Below are positions 53,395 through 61,500 of a stretch of 64,000 bases of DNA, piece by piece. Under the pieces are notes generated by a model, which saw only the letters and a program-made list of their open reading frames with translations, ran no database searches and was not told where the DNA came from. The DNA is taken from assembly GCA_018268465.1 (NCBI GenBank), contig JAFDWN010000039.1, positions 56,079 through 120,078 on the forward strand. Reading direction: 5' to 3'. Source of the stretch: Actinomycetota bacterium (lineage in GTDB: Bacteria; Actinomycetota; Actinomycetes; Mycobacteriales; Mycobacteriaceae). The position numbers and the translations under genes were made by a program. The stretch's first letter is position 1, and each line of letters starts with the position of its first letter.

Positions 53395-53811
53395 TCAGCG
53401 GCGCGCGATACACAGGTGAGCGAGCACGTCCCTGCCGGTCCGCAGGGCGCAGGCGTCCCGTGGAGGCCCGCGGATAGGCGCTTTCGCCGCCTGGAACCAC
53501 AGCATCGGCAGTACTGCCACGACGATGGCCAGCCCGAGCGCGACCAGGGAGACGGTTCCCCGCGGCAGGATCGCCTCGGCTGGAATGTCGGGCGTGCACT
53601 CGGCATCGGCTTGGGAGACGTGAGGGTGGTCGAGCTCAACAGACATCGGCGCACCGATAGTGCTGGCAGCCAGTGTGTGCGGTCCGTGCGCGGGTGCCGG
53701 GTCCACGCCGGGCAATGCCCACTCGGCTCCGACGATGACGGTCCAGAACGCGATCAACGCCGCGACGATGGCGCGGCGGCGTTGCACAGAATTCGCGTCG
53801 ATGTACCTCAC
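53395..53811 (-). CDS. lpqS: LpqS-like protein
   Basis: A 138-residue protein: an N-terminal membrane segment (AIVAALIAFWTVIVGAEWAL), a His-containing middle (GPHTLAAS, ELDHPHVSQADAEC), a second hydrophobic segment (VSLVALGLAIVVAVLPML) and the C-terminal RTGRDVLAHLCIARR, which matches the end of M. tuberculosis LpqS (RTGQDLLTRFCLARR). LpqS is copper-induced there through RicR. It starts with GTG at 53811 in a GTGA overlap with a short upstream frame. The classical lipobox is not evident. Confidence 0.8.
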   Translation of the reverse strand: MRYIDANSVQRRRAIVAALIAFWTVIVGAEWALPGVDPAPAHGPHTLAASTIGAPMSVELDHPHVSQADAECTPDIPAEAILPRGTVSLVALGLAIVVAVLPMLWFQAAKAPIRGPPRDACALRTGRDVLAHLCIARR

Positions 53812-53921
53812 GATGTTGCCGACTGTAGCAGCGGATCGACGGATTCAGGCTCGGCCCCTGCGCCGATGCCGGGTTGTGACCAGACCGCGACCGCCGCCGC
53901 GCCCAGCCAACCGGCCGTCAT
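53808..53921 (-). CDS. Short signal-peptide-like peptide coupled to lpqS
   Basis: A 37-residue frame (MTAGWLGAAAVAVWSQPG ... LLQSATS) whose stop overlaps the lpqS GTG start by 4 bp, the coupling style of the rest of the window. It reads like a signal peptide plus a short mature part. An extended frame to 54023 is open. It could be a small secreted peptide or a leader that couples lpqS translation. Confidence 0.35.
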   Translation of the reverse strand: MTAGWLGAAAVAVWSQPGIGAGAEPESVDPLLQSATS

Positions 53922-54021
53922 GCCGTCACATCGAATTCGCCCGATAGCGTTGCTATTAGCCTCTTTTGGAGGTTGCCCATAAGGGAGGTAAGGGGTTAGG
54001 ACGCTGGCTTCGGCGCAGATC

Positions 54022-54044
54022 ATCTACGGTTTTACTCCGTAGAT
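54022..54044. promoter_or_regulatory. CTACG-type dyad upstream of the lpqS unit
   Basis: ATCTACGG (54022-54029), N7, CCGTAGAT (54037-54044): perfect 8-bp arms of the motif family seen at 50847 and elsewhere. It stands about 100 bp before the small-peptide start and 210 bp before lpqS. In M. tuberculosis this unit has a RicR box; none was seen here. Confidence 0.6.
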
Positions 54045-54180
54045 AATTGTTGTCGGATCGACTCACGTTTCCAGACGTGCCGACGTTTGCTGGTTCGGGC
54101 GCGACAGAGAACGCTGAGCACGAACAGCCCGGCGTGCGCGCAGATGGCATTCGGCTCAGAGGCCGGCGGCTGTTAAGGCG

Positions 54181-55104
54181 CTAGTGGTGACAGAGCACCT
54201 GAATAAAAGCCGGTGTGGCGAGCATGGCCGTAATCGCGGCCGTCAGGCAGATGCGGTGGCGCCATCGCACGTGGCGGCGCGAGGGGGTGACCAGGCGCTG
54301 TGCTCGCGCAATAACCGCTGTTCCGGCCGCGGCAAGACCTTCCTGCGCAGGAGGGTGTTCTCCGGCCAGAGCAGACAATCCAGCCAGCAGCGGATGCGTG
54401 CCGACGCGGCGCACGGCGGTGTCGTCAGCGCACATCTCCAGCAGTTCGCCCACACAATGAGGTGCCGTCGCGAAAAGCGGGAGCCGCCGCAGGGTGCCCG
54501 CCAGAGCACGAAGCACCATCAGGATGTGGTGGTGACGGCCAGAAATATGCGCGTTCTCATGCGCCAGAACAGCTTTGAGCTGCGACCGGTTCAAGGACCT
54601 CATGGCCGCGGAGGTGACGATGATCGCGTTCGGGCGGCCGACGACACAGTAGGCAGCAGGCCAGTCGGCCTCCACGATCACCACATTGGGATGGTCGGTG
54701 GGCCGGCCAATGATCCGCGCGGCGTGGGCATGCTCGTGACTTCGCGCCCGCAGCCGCGATAAGCAGCGACCGATCCGCAGCGCAATAAACCCCGACGTCA
54801 GGGTTCCTACACCGATGAGAACGACAGAACCGATTCGTCCCGCCATCGGGGTGTGCTCGGAGAACCCGAAGAGCTCCAGGCACAGCGTCACGACCGCGCC
54901 GGTCCGAATACTGTCCGTCGTCGCGCCGATGACCATGACCAGCGCGACCAGCCACGCCACCAGCGTCGCAGCGACGGTGGAAAGCCAGGCGGCGACTCCC
55001 ATATGGGGACTGATGCCGTGACTGGTCATCCGCCTCAGAACCGGTGGCGCCAACCAGGCCAGCGCGCACCCATAGAGGAGCAGCCATAGCGCGGCAGTCA
55101 TCAC
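54181..55104 (-). CDS. M56-family membrane metalloprotease (BlaR1-like)
   Basis: A 307-residue membrane protein with helices at about residues 2-22, 38-62, 92-112 and near the C-terminus (AAITAMLATPAFIQV). The zinc motif is HENAH (His182, Glu183, His186) in LKAVLAHENAHISGRHHH. It lacks the extracellular penicillin-binding domain of BlaR1, as usual for actinobacterial M56 partners. It overlaps the BlaI-type repressor gene (ATGA, 55101-55104). It probably cleaves or triggers cleavage of the repressor on envelope stress. The activating signal is unknown. Confidence 0.87.
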   Translation of the reverse strand: MMTAALWLLLYGCALAWLAPPVLRRMTSHGISPHMGVAAWLSTVAATLVAWLVALVMVIGATTDSIRTGAVVTLCLELFGFSEHTPMAGRIGSVVLIGVGTLTSGFIALRIGRCLSRLRARSHEHAHAARIIGRPTDHPNVVIVEADWPAAYCVVGRPNAIIVTSAAMRSLNRSQLKAVLAHENAHISGRHHHILMVLRALAGTLRRLPLFATAPHCVGELLEMCADDTAVRRVGTHPLLAGLSALAGEHPPAQEGLAAAGTAVIARAQRLVTPSRRHVRWRHRICLTAAITAMLATPAFIQVLCHH

Positions 55105-55463
55105 CGACGCCCCCTGCGCAAAGCCGCTTTCAGTTGCGCGGACTGCTCGGCGCTCATTTGATCGACGAAGAAGGCCAGCACCGCATCGGTGTCACCGCCG
55201 GCGTCGAACGCGGCCTTCATCAGACGCGCGGAACGCTCCTCACGGCTCATCGACGCCTGGTACAGATACGCTTTCCCGTCACGCTGACGTTTCAGCCAAC
55301 GCTTGCGGTACAGGTTGTCCATCGTCGACATCACGGTGGTGTAGGCAATCTGGCGCCGTTGGGAGATCTCGTCAAAAACCTCGCGCACCGTGACCGGCTC
55401 GGCGTAATCCCACACGCAATCCATGACCACCGCTTCGAGGTCACCGAATCCCCGCTGTTCCAT
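55101..55463 (-). CDS. blaI: BlaI/MecI/CopY-family repressor
   Basis: A 120-residue winged-helix repressor: GDLEAVVMDCVWDYAEPVTVREVFDEI ... IAYTTVMSTMDNLYRKRWLKRQRDGKAYLY is the family core, followed by the dimerisation helices. It is the first gene of the blaI-M56 pair. The family binds dyads containing TAC...GTA, and such dyads (CTACGTAG type) recur at six nearby promoters, including the one between this gene and the RipA-like gene. It is inferred to be the master repressor of the block. Confidence 0.9.
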   Translation of the reverse strand: MEQRGFGDLEAVVMDCVWDYAEPVTVREVFDEISQRRQIAYTTVMSTMDNLYRKRWLKRQRDGKAYLYQASMSREERSARLMKAAFDAGGDTDAVLAFFVDQMSAEQSAQLKAALRRGRR

Positions 55464-55694
55464 GCCGCGCCTCTCCTGCTCTTCACGCCGACGAGCTGAC
55501 CTACTCGCGCCCCGAGACCCCTTCAGGCCCCCAATGTAGCCGCCGAGCTGCGAAAAGCCGCGCTACACCGCACCCCCATAGTGTTCGACCACGAACCTGC
55601 TCCGTCGGCCGCGGCAACTTAGACCGGCGCCCGTCACGCACAGTTGTTACCGACCTGAGACTGTGGCAGATGTTCCTGCTGATACCCCAGTGAT

Positions 55695-55730
55695 GTACGT
55701 TCCGAATACGTACTACTGCACTACGTACTT
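55695..55730. promoter_or_regulatory. Cluster of TACGT(A) half-sites between blaI and the RipA-like gene
   Basis: GTACGTT (55696), ATACGTAC (55706-55713), then ACTACTGCACTACGTACTT up to 55730: three or more half-sites of the CTACGTAG family within 35 bp. It lies 86 bp before the RipA-like start and 232 bp before the divergent blaI start, so it may serve both (autoregulation). Confidence 0.6.
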
Positions 55731-55815
55731 AGCTCGGTAGTAGAAGTGGACCCGGGCTCCTTCGACGGCTAGTAATGCGCGGCCCGACGACGCTCACCCC
55801 AGCTGAGGAGATCCG

Positions 55816-57219
55816 ATGAGGCGCCTCACTTCCTTTCTGAGTCTCTGCACGCTAATGCCGGCACTGATGCTCAGCGCCCCAGGAACCGCCGTGGCCAGCC
55901 ATGACGGCACCCGTAACGGCGGCGACGTTGCCTCTTTGGTCGCGGCGGTCGCCGAAGCGAACCAGCGGATGGCCGACATCGGTGGCGATATCCAAGTCAA
56001 ACAAGAGGGCGTCAACGGTGCCCTGGTAGAGATCGCGGCCGCTCGCGACACACTCGCACAGGCCCGACGCGACGTCGCTGCCAGCGAGCAAGCCCTCACC
56101 GACAGCCAACACGCGATCGACGCCGCGCAGCAGCGCTTCGACCGCTTCGCCGCATCGACCTACATGAACGGTCCGTCGGGCGCGTTGCCACTGGCGCAGA
56201 GTCCCGAACAGATCCTGACCGGGACCTCGACACAGCAGACCCTCGCCATCAGCTTCCAGCGCGTCAAGAGCGACCTCCTGCGCCGGCAGACCGATCGCAC
56301 CAACAAGCTTTCTGAATCAACGGTAGCCCGGGCACGAGCGGAAAGCGCCGCCGCGGACGCCCAACGCCGACAAGACGCCGCGGTAGTTGCACTCCGGGAC
56401 GCCCAGCAGACCTTTGCCGCACAGCAACGCGAGGTCGAACGGCTCGCCGCCGAACGTGACTCCGCTCAGGCGCGACTCGACGCCTCCCGGCCCGCGGCGG
56501 CCACCGCGGCGGCACCCGGTGCCACCCAACCTGGGGCTGCGCCACCATCCGGTGCCCCCTGGGACCGCGGCACCCCATCGCCGGCGGGCGGCGCCCAAGC
56601 AAGCCTGTGGGACACCACGCTGCCGATGGTGCCCAGCGCCAACGTGGCCGGCGACCCAGTGGCCATCATCAATGCCGTCCTCAAAATCATGGCGACCTCG
56701 GCACAGCTGACAGCCGACATGGGCCGCAACTTCCTTACCAAACTCGGCATCCTGTCTCCGGTAGCCGCCGCCGCAGATCCCGGCATCACCAACGGACGCA
56801 TCCCCCGCCTCTACGGCCGCCAGGCCTCCGAGTTCGTGATCCGCCGCGCCATGTCACAACTGGGGGTGCCCTACTCCTGGGGCGGCGGCAACGCCAACGG
56901 CCCCTCGCGAGGCATCGACCAAGGCGCCAACACCGTGGGCTTCGACTGTTCGGGCCTCATGCTGTATGCCTTCGCCGGCGTCGGCATCAAACTCGACCAC
57001 TACTCCGGATCGCAATACAACGCGGGCCGCAAAATCCCCTCGTCCCAGATGCGACGCGGCGATCTGATCTTCTACGGCCCCAACGCCAGCCAGCACGAAG
57101 CAATGTATCTAGGCGACGGCATGATGATTGAAGCCCCCTACACGGGATCGGTCGTCAAGATCTCGCCCGTGCGCACCTCCGGCATGACGCCCTACGTGAC
57201 CCGGCTGATCGAATACTGA
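55816..57219 (+). CDS. RipA-like peptidoglycan endopeptidase
   Basis: A 467-residue secreted NlpC/P60 enzyme (RipA is 472): a signal peptide (SLCTLMPALMLSAPGTAVA), a long coiled-coil N-domain (residues 40-225) with a FAASTYMNGPSG segment, a Pro/Ala linker and the C-terminal catalytic domain with Cys378 in FDCSGLMLYAF, His in SQHEAMYLGDG and ISPVRTSGMTPYVTRL. RipA-type proteins split daughter cells by cutting stem peptides. The linker segment LWDTTLPMVPSA...DPVAIINAVLK also occurs in the protein at 49265. It is divergent from blaI. Confidence 0.9.
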   Translation: MRRLTSFLSLCTLMPALMLSAPGTAVASHDGTRNGGDVASLVAAVAEANQRMADIGGDIQVKQEGVNGALVEIAAARDTLAQARRDVAASEQALTDSQHAIDAAQQRFDRFAASTYMNGPSGALPLAQSPEQILTGTSTQQTLAISFQRVKSDLLRRQTDRTNKLSESTVARARAESAAADAQRRQDAAVVALRDAQQTFAAQQREVERLAAERDSAQARLDASRPAAATAAAPGATQPGAAPPSGAPWDRGTPSPAGGAQASLWDTTLPMVPSANVAGDPVAIINAVLKIMATSAQLTADMGRNFLTKLGILSPVAAAADPGITNGRIPRLYGRQASEFVIRRAMSQLGVPYSWGGGNANGPSRGIDQGANTVGFDCSGLMLYAFAGVGIKLDHYSGSQYNAGRKIPSSQMRRGDLIFYGPNASQHEAMYLGDGMMIEAPYTGSVVKISPVRTSGMTPYVTRLIEY

Positions 57220-57513
57220 AACCGTTGGGACGCCGCGCTGCGATACACCTGTCAGTCCGCACCAGCGCGCCCACCACCGGTAAGTCTGTCCCGTGCGCCA
57301 GGCCGCTCAGAACGGCGCGGCTTCCGAGAGGCATGAAACAGCGCCGTCGCACCGGCGATCGCGGCAGCCCACAGCGCCACAACAACGGCACACAGAACCA
57401 GCCAGGCTTCCCACCCGAGACTGTTCGGGCACACGTCCATCAGCCAACGCATGTCAGGCCCTCCTCCACAGTGAGCCTCACCTCGCAGCACCAGGCAATC
57501 GGTATGAGTCCGA

Positions 57514-57532
57514 TGAAGATCTGCTGAAGATC
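57514..57532. promoter_or_regulatory. OmpR-type direct repeat before the two-component genes
   Basis: TGAAGATC-TGC-TGAAGATC: identical 8-bp half-sites with starts 11 bp apart, preceded by CGA. It stands 58 bp upstream of the response-regulator ATG (57590), as expected for autoregulation by an OmpR-family protein. Related copies are at 60351 and 47333. Confidence 0.65.
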
Positions 57533-57589
57533 GAGCCGCGCGGTCAGCCATGCCGCCCCACGGCCGCACCAGCAGGCACCATAAGGGAC

Positions 57590-58333
57590 ATGCAGCACCA
57601 CCCGGGCACGCCTGCGCAGGCGAAGGGATACCGCGCGCTGGTCGTCGACGACGAACTCCCCCTGGCTGAAGTGGTGGCCAGCTATCTGGAACGCGAACAA
57701 TTCGAAGCCGTCGTGGCCGGCAACGGCGCGGACGCAATCGCCGTCGCACGTGATCTGGACCCCGATGTCGTCATTCTCGACCTGGGCTTGCCCGGCATCG
57801 ACGGACTGGAGGTCTGCCGGCAATTGCGGACCTTCTCCGACGCTTACGTCGTCATGCTCACCGCCCGAGACACCGAAATGGATACCGTGCTCGGCCTCAC
57901 CGTCGGCGCCGACGACTACATCACCAAACCCTTCAGTCCCCGCGAACTGGTCGCGCGCATCCGCGCCATGCTGCGCCGGCCCCGCATCCTGCAAACAGCC
58001 ACCGCACCCGCCGAACAGCAGACGGCCCCACCGCGCCGCTTCGGCGCCCTGAGCATCACCGTCGCCGCCCGCGAGGTGTACATCGACGACGAACACATCC
58101 TGTTGACCCGCACCGAATTCGACATCCTCGAAGCCCTGTCCGCACGGCCAGGGATCGTGCTGAGCCGTCGACAACTTCTCGAAATCGTTCGCGACGGACC
58201 CTGGGTCGGCAACGAGCACCTCGTCGACGTCCACATCGGACACCTGAGACGCAAACTCGGCGACGACGCAGCACACCCCCGCTACATCGCGACCATTCGC
58301 GGGGTGGGTTATCGGATGGGAACCGGCCAGTGA
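57590..58333 (+). CDS. OmpR-family response regulator
   Basis: A 247-residue regulator. The receiver has the acidic pair Asp20-Asp21 (VVDDE), acceptor Asp64 (VILDLGLPG), Thr/Lys switch residues (MLTARD; Lys113 in ITKPF). The C-terminal winged helix contains LLTRTEFDILEALSARPG and VDVHIGHLRRKLGD...RGVGYRMG. The ATG at 57590 was chosen for the receiver boundary; the frame is open for 99 codons upstream. GTGA overlap with the sensor kinase gene. It is the likely binder of the TGAAGAT repeats. Confidence 0.92.
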   Translation: MQHHPGTPAQAKGYRALVVDDELPLAEVVASYLEREQFEAVVAGNGADAIAVARDLDPDVVILDLGLPGIDGLEVCRQLRTFSDAYVVMLTARDTEMDTVLGLTVGADDYITKPFSPRELVARIRAMLRRPRILQTATAPAEQQTAPPRRFGALSITVAAREVYIDDEHILLTRTEFDILEALSARPGIVLSRRQLLEIVRDGPWVGNEHLVDVHIGHLRRKLGDDAAHPRYIATIRGVGYRMGTGQ

Positions 58334-59529
58334 CTCCCCCAGCGGCGTCTCCCCCGGCTGCGGCGACTCCTCGCCGGCGGAGACGGCGGGGGCGTGCCGG
58401 TATCGGCCTGCGGCTGCTGGCGGCTCAAGCCATCGTGCTGGCAGCCGGGGCCGCGACGACCGCGGTGGTGGCCGCCGTCGTCGGCCCGCCCCTGTTCCGC
58501 GAACACCTACACCGTGCCGGGGTCCCGATGGACTCTCTGGAGGAAGTCCACGCCGAAGAGGCCTACGGCTACGCAACGGTGATGTCCATCGGAGGCGCCC
58601 TGGCGGTGTCAGCACTGGCCGCCCTCGCAGTCAGCTTCTACGTCAGTCGACGTCTCCAACGCTCCATCACCGAAGTCGCCGCCGCGGCCACCGATGTCGC
58701 TGAAGGTAACTACGACATCCGCGTCTCGCCGCCGCGCCTCGGCGACGACTTCGATGCCCTCGCAACCGCCTTCAACCAGATGGCCACGCGCCTTCAAGCC
58801 GTCGATTCGACACGACAGCAACTCTTCGGAGATCTGGCCCACGAGATCCGCACACCGGTCGCAGTGCTCGAGGCCTACATCGAGGCACTCGAAGATGGTG
58901 TGCGCACCCTGACACCCCAAACAGCCGCCATGCTGCGCGACCAAACCCGTCGGCTCGTGCGGTTCTCCGATGACGTCGCTGCCCTGGCCAAAGCCGAGGA
59001 AAGCGCAGTGTCCATGTCCTACGCCACCATCGACATCGACCGACTCACCCGCCGCTGTGTCGCGGCAGCGCAAGAGCGCTACGACACCAAGGGGGTCGGA
59101 CTGCACCTGCACCAGCACCGGCCGCTGCCGCCGCTATGGGCCGACGAACAACGCATGTCTCAAGTGCTGGGAAACCTGCTGGAGAATGCGCTACGCCACA
59201 CACCGCCCGGCGGATCAGTAGACCTTCGCTGCCGTCGCGAGGGCGACCATGTGAAAATCGCCGTCACCGACACCGGAGAAGGAATCGCCGCCCAGCACCT
59301 CACCCGCGTGTTCGAACGGTTCTACCGGGCAGACACCGCCCGCGACCGCGAGCATGGCGGCGCCGGCCTAGGGCTCGCCATCGCCAAAGCATTGGTCGAA
59401 GCCCACCGCGGATCCATCTCGGTAGCCAGTGCCGGACCCGGGACCGGCACAACATTCACCATCGACCTGCCCGTCACCCCGGTACCCAGCGAACTACACC
59501 CTGCGACGGCCCACTCAGCGCGTACGTAA
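58330..59529 (+). CDS. Sensor histidine kinase
   Basis: A 399-residue membrane kinase: two transmembrane helices (about 26-52 and 83-104) with a short 30-residue extracytoplasmic loop, HAMP (105-160), HisKA with His171 in LAHEIRTPVAVLEAYIEAL, and HATPase with NLLENALRHT, DTGEGI, GGAGLGLAI. The loop is small and contains several acidic and His residues (REHLHRAGVPMDSLEEVHAEE), which could bind a metal. It is translationally coupled to the regulator. Confidence 0.92.
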   Translation: MTPPAASPPAAATPRRRRRRGRAGIGLRLLAAQAIVLAAGAATTAVVAAVVGPPLFREHLHRAGVPMDSLEEVHAEEAYGYATVMSIGGALAVSALAALAVSFYVSRRLQRSITEVAAAATDVAEGNYDIRVSPPRLGDDFDALATAFNQMATRLQAVDSTRQQLFGDLAHEIRTPVAVLEAYIEALEDGVRTLTPQTAAMLRDQTRRLVRFSDDVAALAKAEESAVSMSYATIDIDRLTRRCVAAAQERYDTKGVGLHLHQHRPLPPLWADEQRMSQVLGNLLENALRHTPPGGSVDLRCRREGDHVKIAVTDTGEGIAAQHLTRVFERFYRADTARDREHGGAGLGLAIAKALVEAHRGSISVASAGPGTGTTFTIDLPVTPVPSELHPATAHSART

Positions 59530-59548
59530 CCGCCACACCATCGCCGCG

Positions 59549-60241
59549 CTACTTGTCCAACATCCCCTGCATCGTGTCGATCTCGGCTTGTTGAGACGAC
59601 ACGATGTTGCGCGCCATCTCGACCGCCGCCGGGAACTGGCCGTTGTCAACTTCCTGCTGCGCCATCATGATCGCGCCCTTGTGATGCTCGATCATTTGCG
59701 TCAGAAAGAGTCGGCTCGCCTCCGCGCCCTGCGCGTTCTGAAGCGCAGCCATATCGGCCTCCGACATCATCCCCATGCCGTCACCGCTCATACCCTGCAT
59801 GTCACCCATGTCTCCGCTGGGCATTTGATGACCCGGCATGTCATGGCCAGGCATTGCGGCTGTGCTGGGAGCAGACGTCGACGATGACACACCCCAGTCC
59901 TGCAGCCAGCCCTGCATCTGTTCGATCTCAGGACCTTGGGCGTTCTTGATTTCGTTGGCCAGCGACACTACTTCAGGATCGATTCCCTGCTTGCCGAGCA
60001 GCATGTCGCTCATCTCAATCGCCTGCTGATGATGAGGAATCATCCCCTGAGCGAACGTCACATCAGCATCGTTGTGGGCAGCGTCGCTGCTCGCAGCACT
60101 AGGCGAGGCCGGCGCCGACGCTGCTGCCGAGGTGGTGCTCGTCGATGACTGGGAGTCGGTCGTCGCATTCGAACAGCCGCTGATAAATAGGGCCGACGCC
60201 GCGATCGCCGCGAGCCCGAATCCAAAACGCTGGTGCTGCAT
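59549..60241 (-). CDS. DUF305 lipoprotein
   Basis: A 230-residue exported protein with a lipobox (ALFISGCSN), a Ser/Thr/Ala-rich linker and two DUF305 halves with conserved His pairs: MIPHHQQAIEMSDM and MIEHHKGAIMMAQQE, separated by a Met/His/Gly-rich stretch (PGHDMPGHQMPSGDMGDMQG). The Met/His content fits copper binding. The ATG at 60241 has a GAGGAAGGA site and begins the signal peptide; the longer in-frame start adds 49 non-signal residues. The regulator box TGAAGAT-N4-TGAAGAC lies 110 bp upstream. Confidence 0.88.
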   Translation of the reverse strand: MQHQRFGFGLAAIAASALFISGCSNATTDSQSSTSTTSAAASAPASPSAASSDAAHNDADVTFAQGMIPHHQQAIEMSDMLLGKQGIDPEVVSLANEIKNAQGPEIEQMQGWLQDWGVSSSTSAPSTAAMPGHDMPGHQMPSGDMGDMQGMSGDGMGMMSEADMAALQNAQGAEASRLFLTQMIEHHKGAIMMAQQEVDNGQFPAAVEMARNIVSSQQAEIDTMQGMLDK

Positions 60242-60350
60242 CGCACATCCTTCCTCGAACATCTTCGTGACGCCATGCGTCCACACGGCAGCGCTCTCGC
60301 CGCCGCACTCCAGCCTCAGCACGCCGCGTATGGGTCGGTTCGTGATTCGA

Positions 60351-60368
60351 TGAAGATTTGGTGAAGAC
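60351..60368. promoter_or_regulatory. OmpR-type direct repeat upstream of DUF305
   Basis: TGAAGAT-TTGG-TGAAGAC, starts 11 bp apart and preceded by CGA as at 57512. It is located between the divergent DUF305 and beta-propeller lipoprotein genes. Confidence 0.6.
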
Positions 60369-60447
60369 GCCTCCCCTCGGTCCGTCACCCGCGGTCGCGC
60401 ACCACCCGAGGCGCAGCCACCTCACGCGGTAGCCACGCACCGCCCAC

Positions 60448-60466
60448 CTACTATTGAACTACGTAG
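60448..60466. promoter_or_regulatory. CTACGTAG motif before the beta-propeller lipoprotein
   Basis: CTACTA (60448-60453) and CTACGTAG (60459-60466), starts 11 bp apart, the spacing also seen at 49157. The site ends 24 bp before the GTG at 60491, so binding would block transcription or leaderless initiation. Confidence 0.55.
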
Positions 60467-60490
60467 ATTTCGTAACCGGAAGGTGTCCGT

Positions 60491-61336
60491 GTGCTGATCC
60501 GCAAACTTTTCGCCATCGCCCTGACCGGGGCTCTGGCCGCGGCCTGTTCGTCGAACGCCCCCGAAAGCCCGCCGCCCGCCGTCGTGCCTGGCATGGTGCA
60601 CATCCACGGACTCGGCCTCAACCCGTCTAACGACAAGCTTTACGTCGCAACTCATTACGGCCTCTACACCGTCGAGCAAGATCAGGCGCCCCAACGAGTC
60701 AGTGAGCTCTCGCAGGACTTCATGGGCTTCACCGTCGCCGGCCCTGACGAATTCCTGGCCAGCGGCCACCCGGACCCCGCCGACCGTCAACAACCGCCCC
60801 ACCTCGGACTGATCAAAAGCAGCGACGCCGGCCGAACCTGGGACTCTCTGTCCCTGCACGGCAGCGCCGATTTTCACGCCCTCAAATACCGCCACGGACG
60901 GGTCTACGGTCACGACAGTCAATCAGGCACCGTGATGGTCAGTCTTGATCAGCAATCCTGGCAGCAGCGCGCAGAAGTGCCCGCCTTAGACCTCGCCGTA
61001 TCACCGGGCGCCCCCGATGAGATTCTCGCGACAACACGCCAAGGGCTGCTCCGAAGCGCCGACGGGGCGAGGACGTTCAGCGCAGTCACCGGTGCGCCGG
61101 CACTACTGCTCATCAGCTGGCCCGACCGCGGTCCACTGCTCAGCGCCGACCTCGACGGACAGCTCTACACCAGCGCCGACGACGGACAGACCTGGCAGCC
61201 GGGGCACTCGCTCAACAACAAACCCCAGGCCCTACTCGCCGCTGGCAACGGCCAGGTCTATATCGCCACCGATACCGCCATCTACACCTCCACCGACAAC
61301 GGCGCCACCGTCAACGTCCTCACCGCTATCGACTAG
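60491..61336 (+). CDS. Beta-propeller (BNR/sialidase-like fold) lipoprotein
   Basis: A 281-residue lipoprotein (lipobox ALAAACSS) with repeated propeller blades and Asp-box-like motifs: SSDAGRTWDSLSL, SADGARTFSAV, SADDGQTWQPG, STDNGATVNVL. HIHGLGLNP at the start of the mature part is typical of the F510_1955-type proteins found next to DUF305 and copper genes. No sialidase catalytic residues can be claimed. It starts with GTG at 60491 behind a CTACGTAG operator. The next 164 bp are non-coding. Confidence 0.8.
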   Translation: MLIRKLFAIALTGALAAACSSNAPESPPPAVVPGMVHIHGLGLNPSNDKLYVATHYGLYTVEQDQAPQRVSELSQDFMGFTVAGPDEFLASGHPDPADRQQPPHLGLIKSSDAGRTWDSLSLHGSADFHALKYRHGRVYGHDSQSGTVMVSLDQQSWQQRAEVPALDLAVSPGAPDEILATTRQGLLRSADGARTFSAVTGAPALLLISWPDRGPLLSADLDGQLYTSADDGQTWQPGHSLNNKPQALLAAGNGQVYIATDTAIYTSTDNGATVNVLTAID

Positions 61337-61500
61337 AACACCCGACCGCAAAATCCCCGTCGAAGCCGTGGGGGGTCGAGTACCGCAGAACGATTGCCCA
61401 CCCGACCCTGCACTTCGCTCACACCATCGACGAAATCGGTGTATAGACCAACTCCGCCAGGACGTTCCGCGTTTCACCCAGCGGCCTCGCTGCGGAACTC

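Noticed and set aside
57440-58615. 391-codon leftward frame over the two-component genes
   Set aside because: Antisense shadow of the response regulator and kinase start; no domain.
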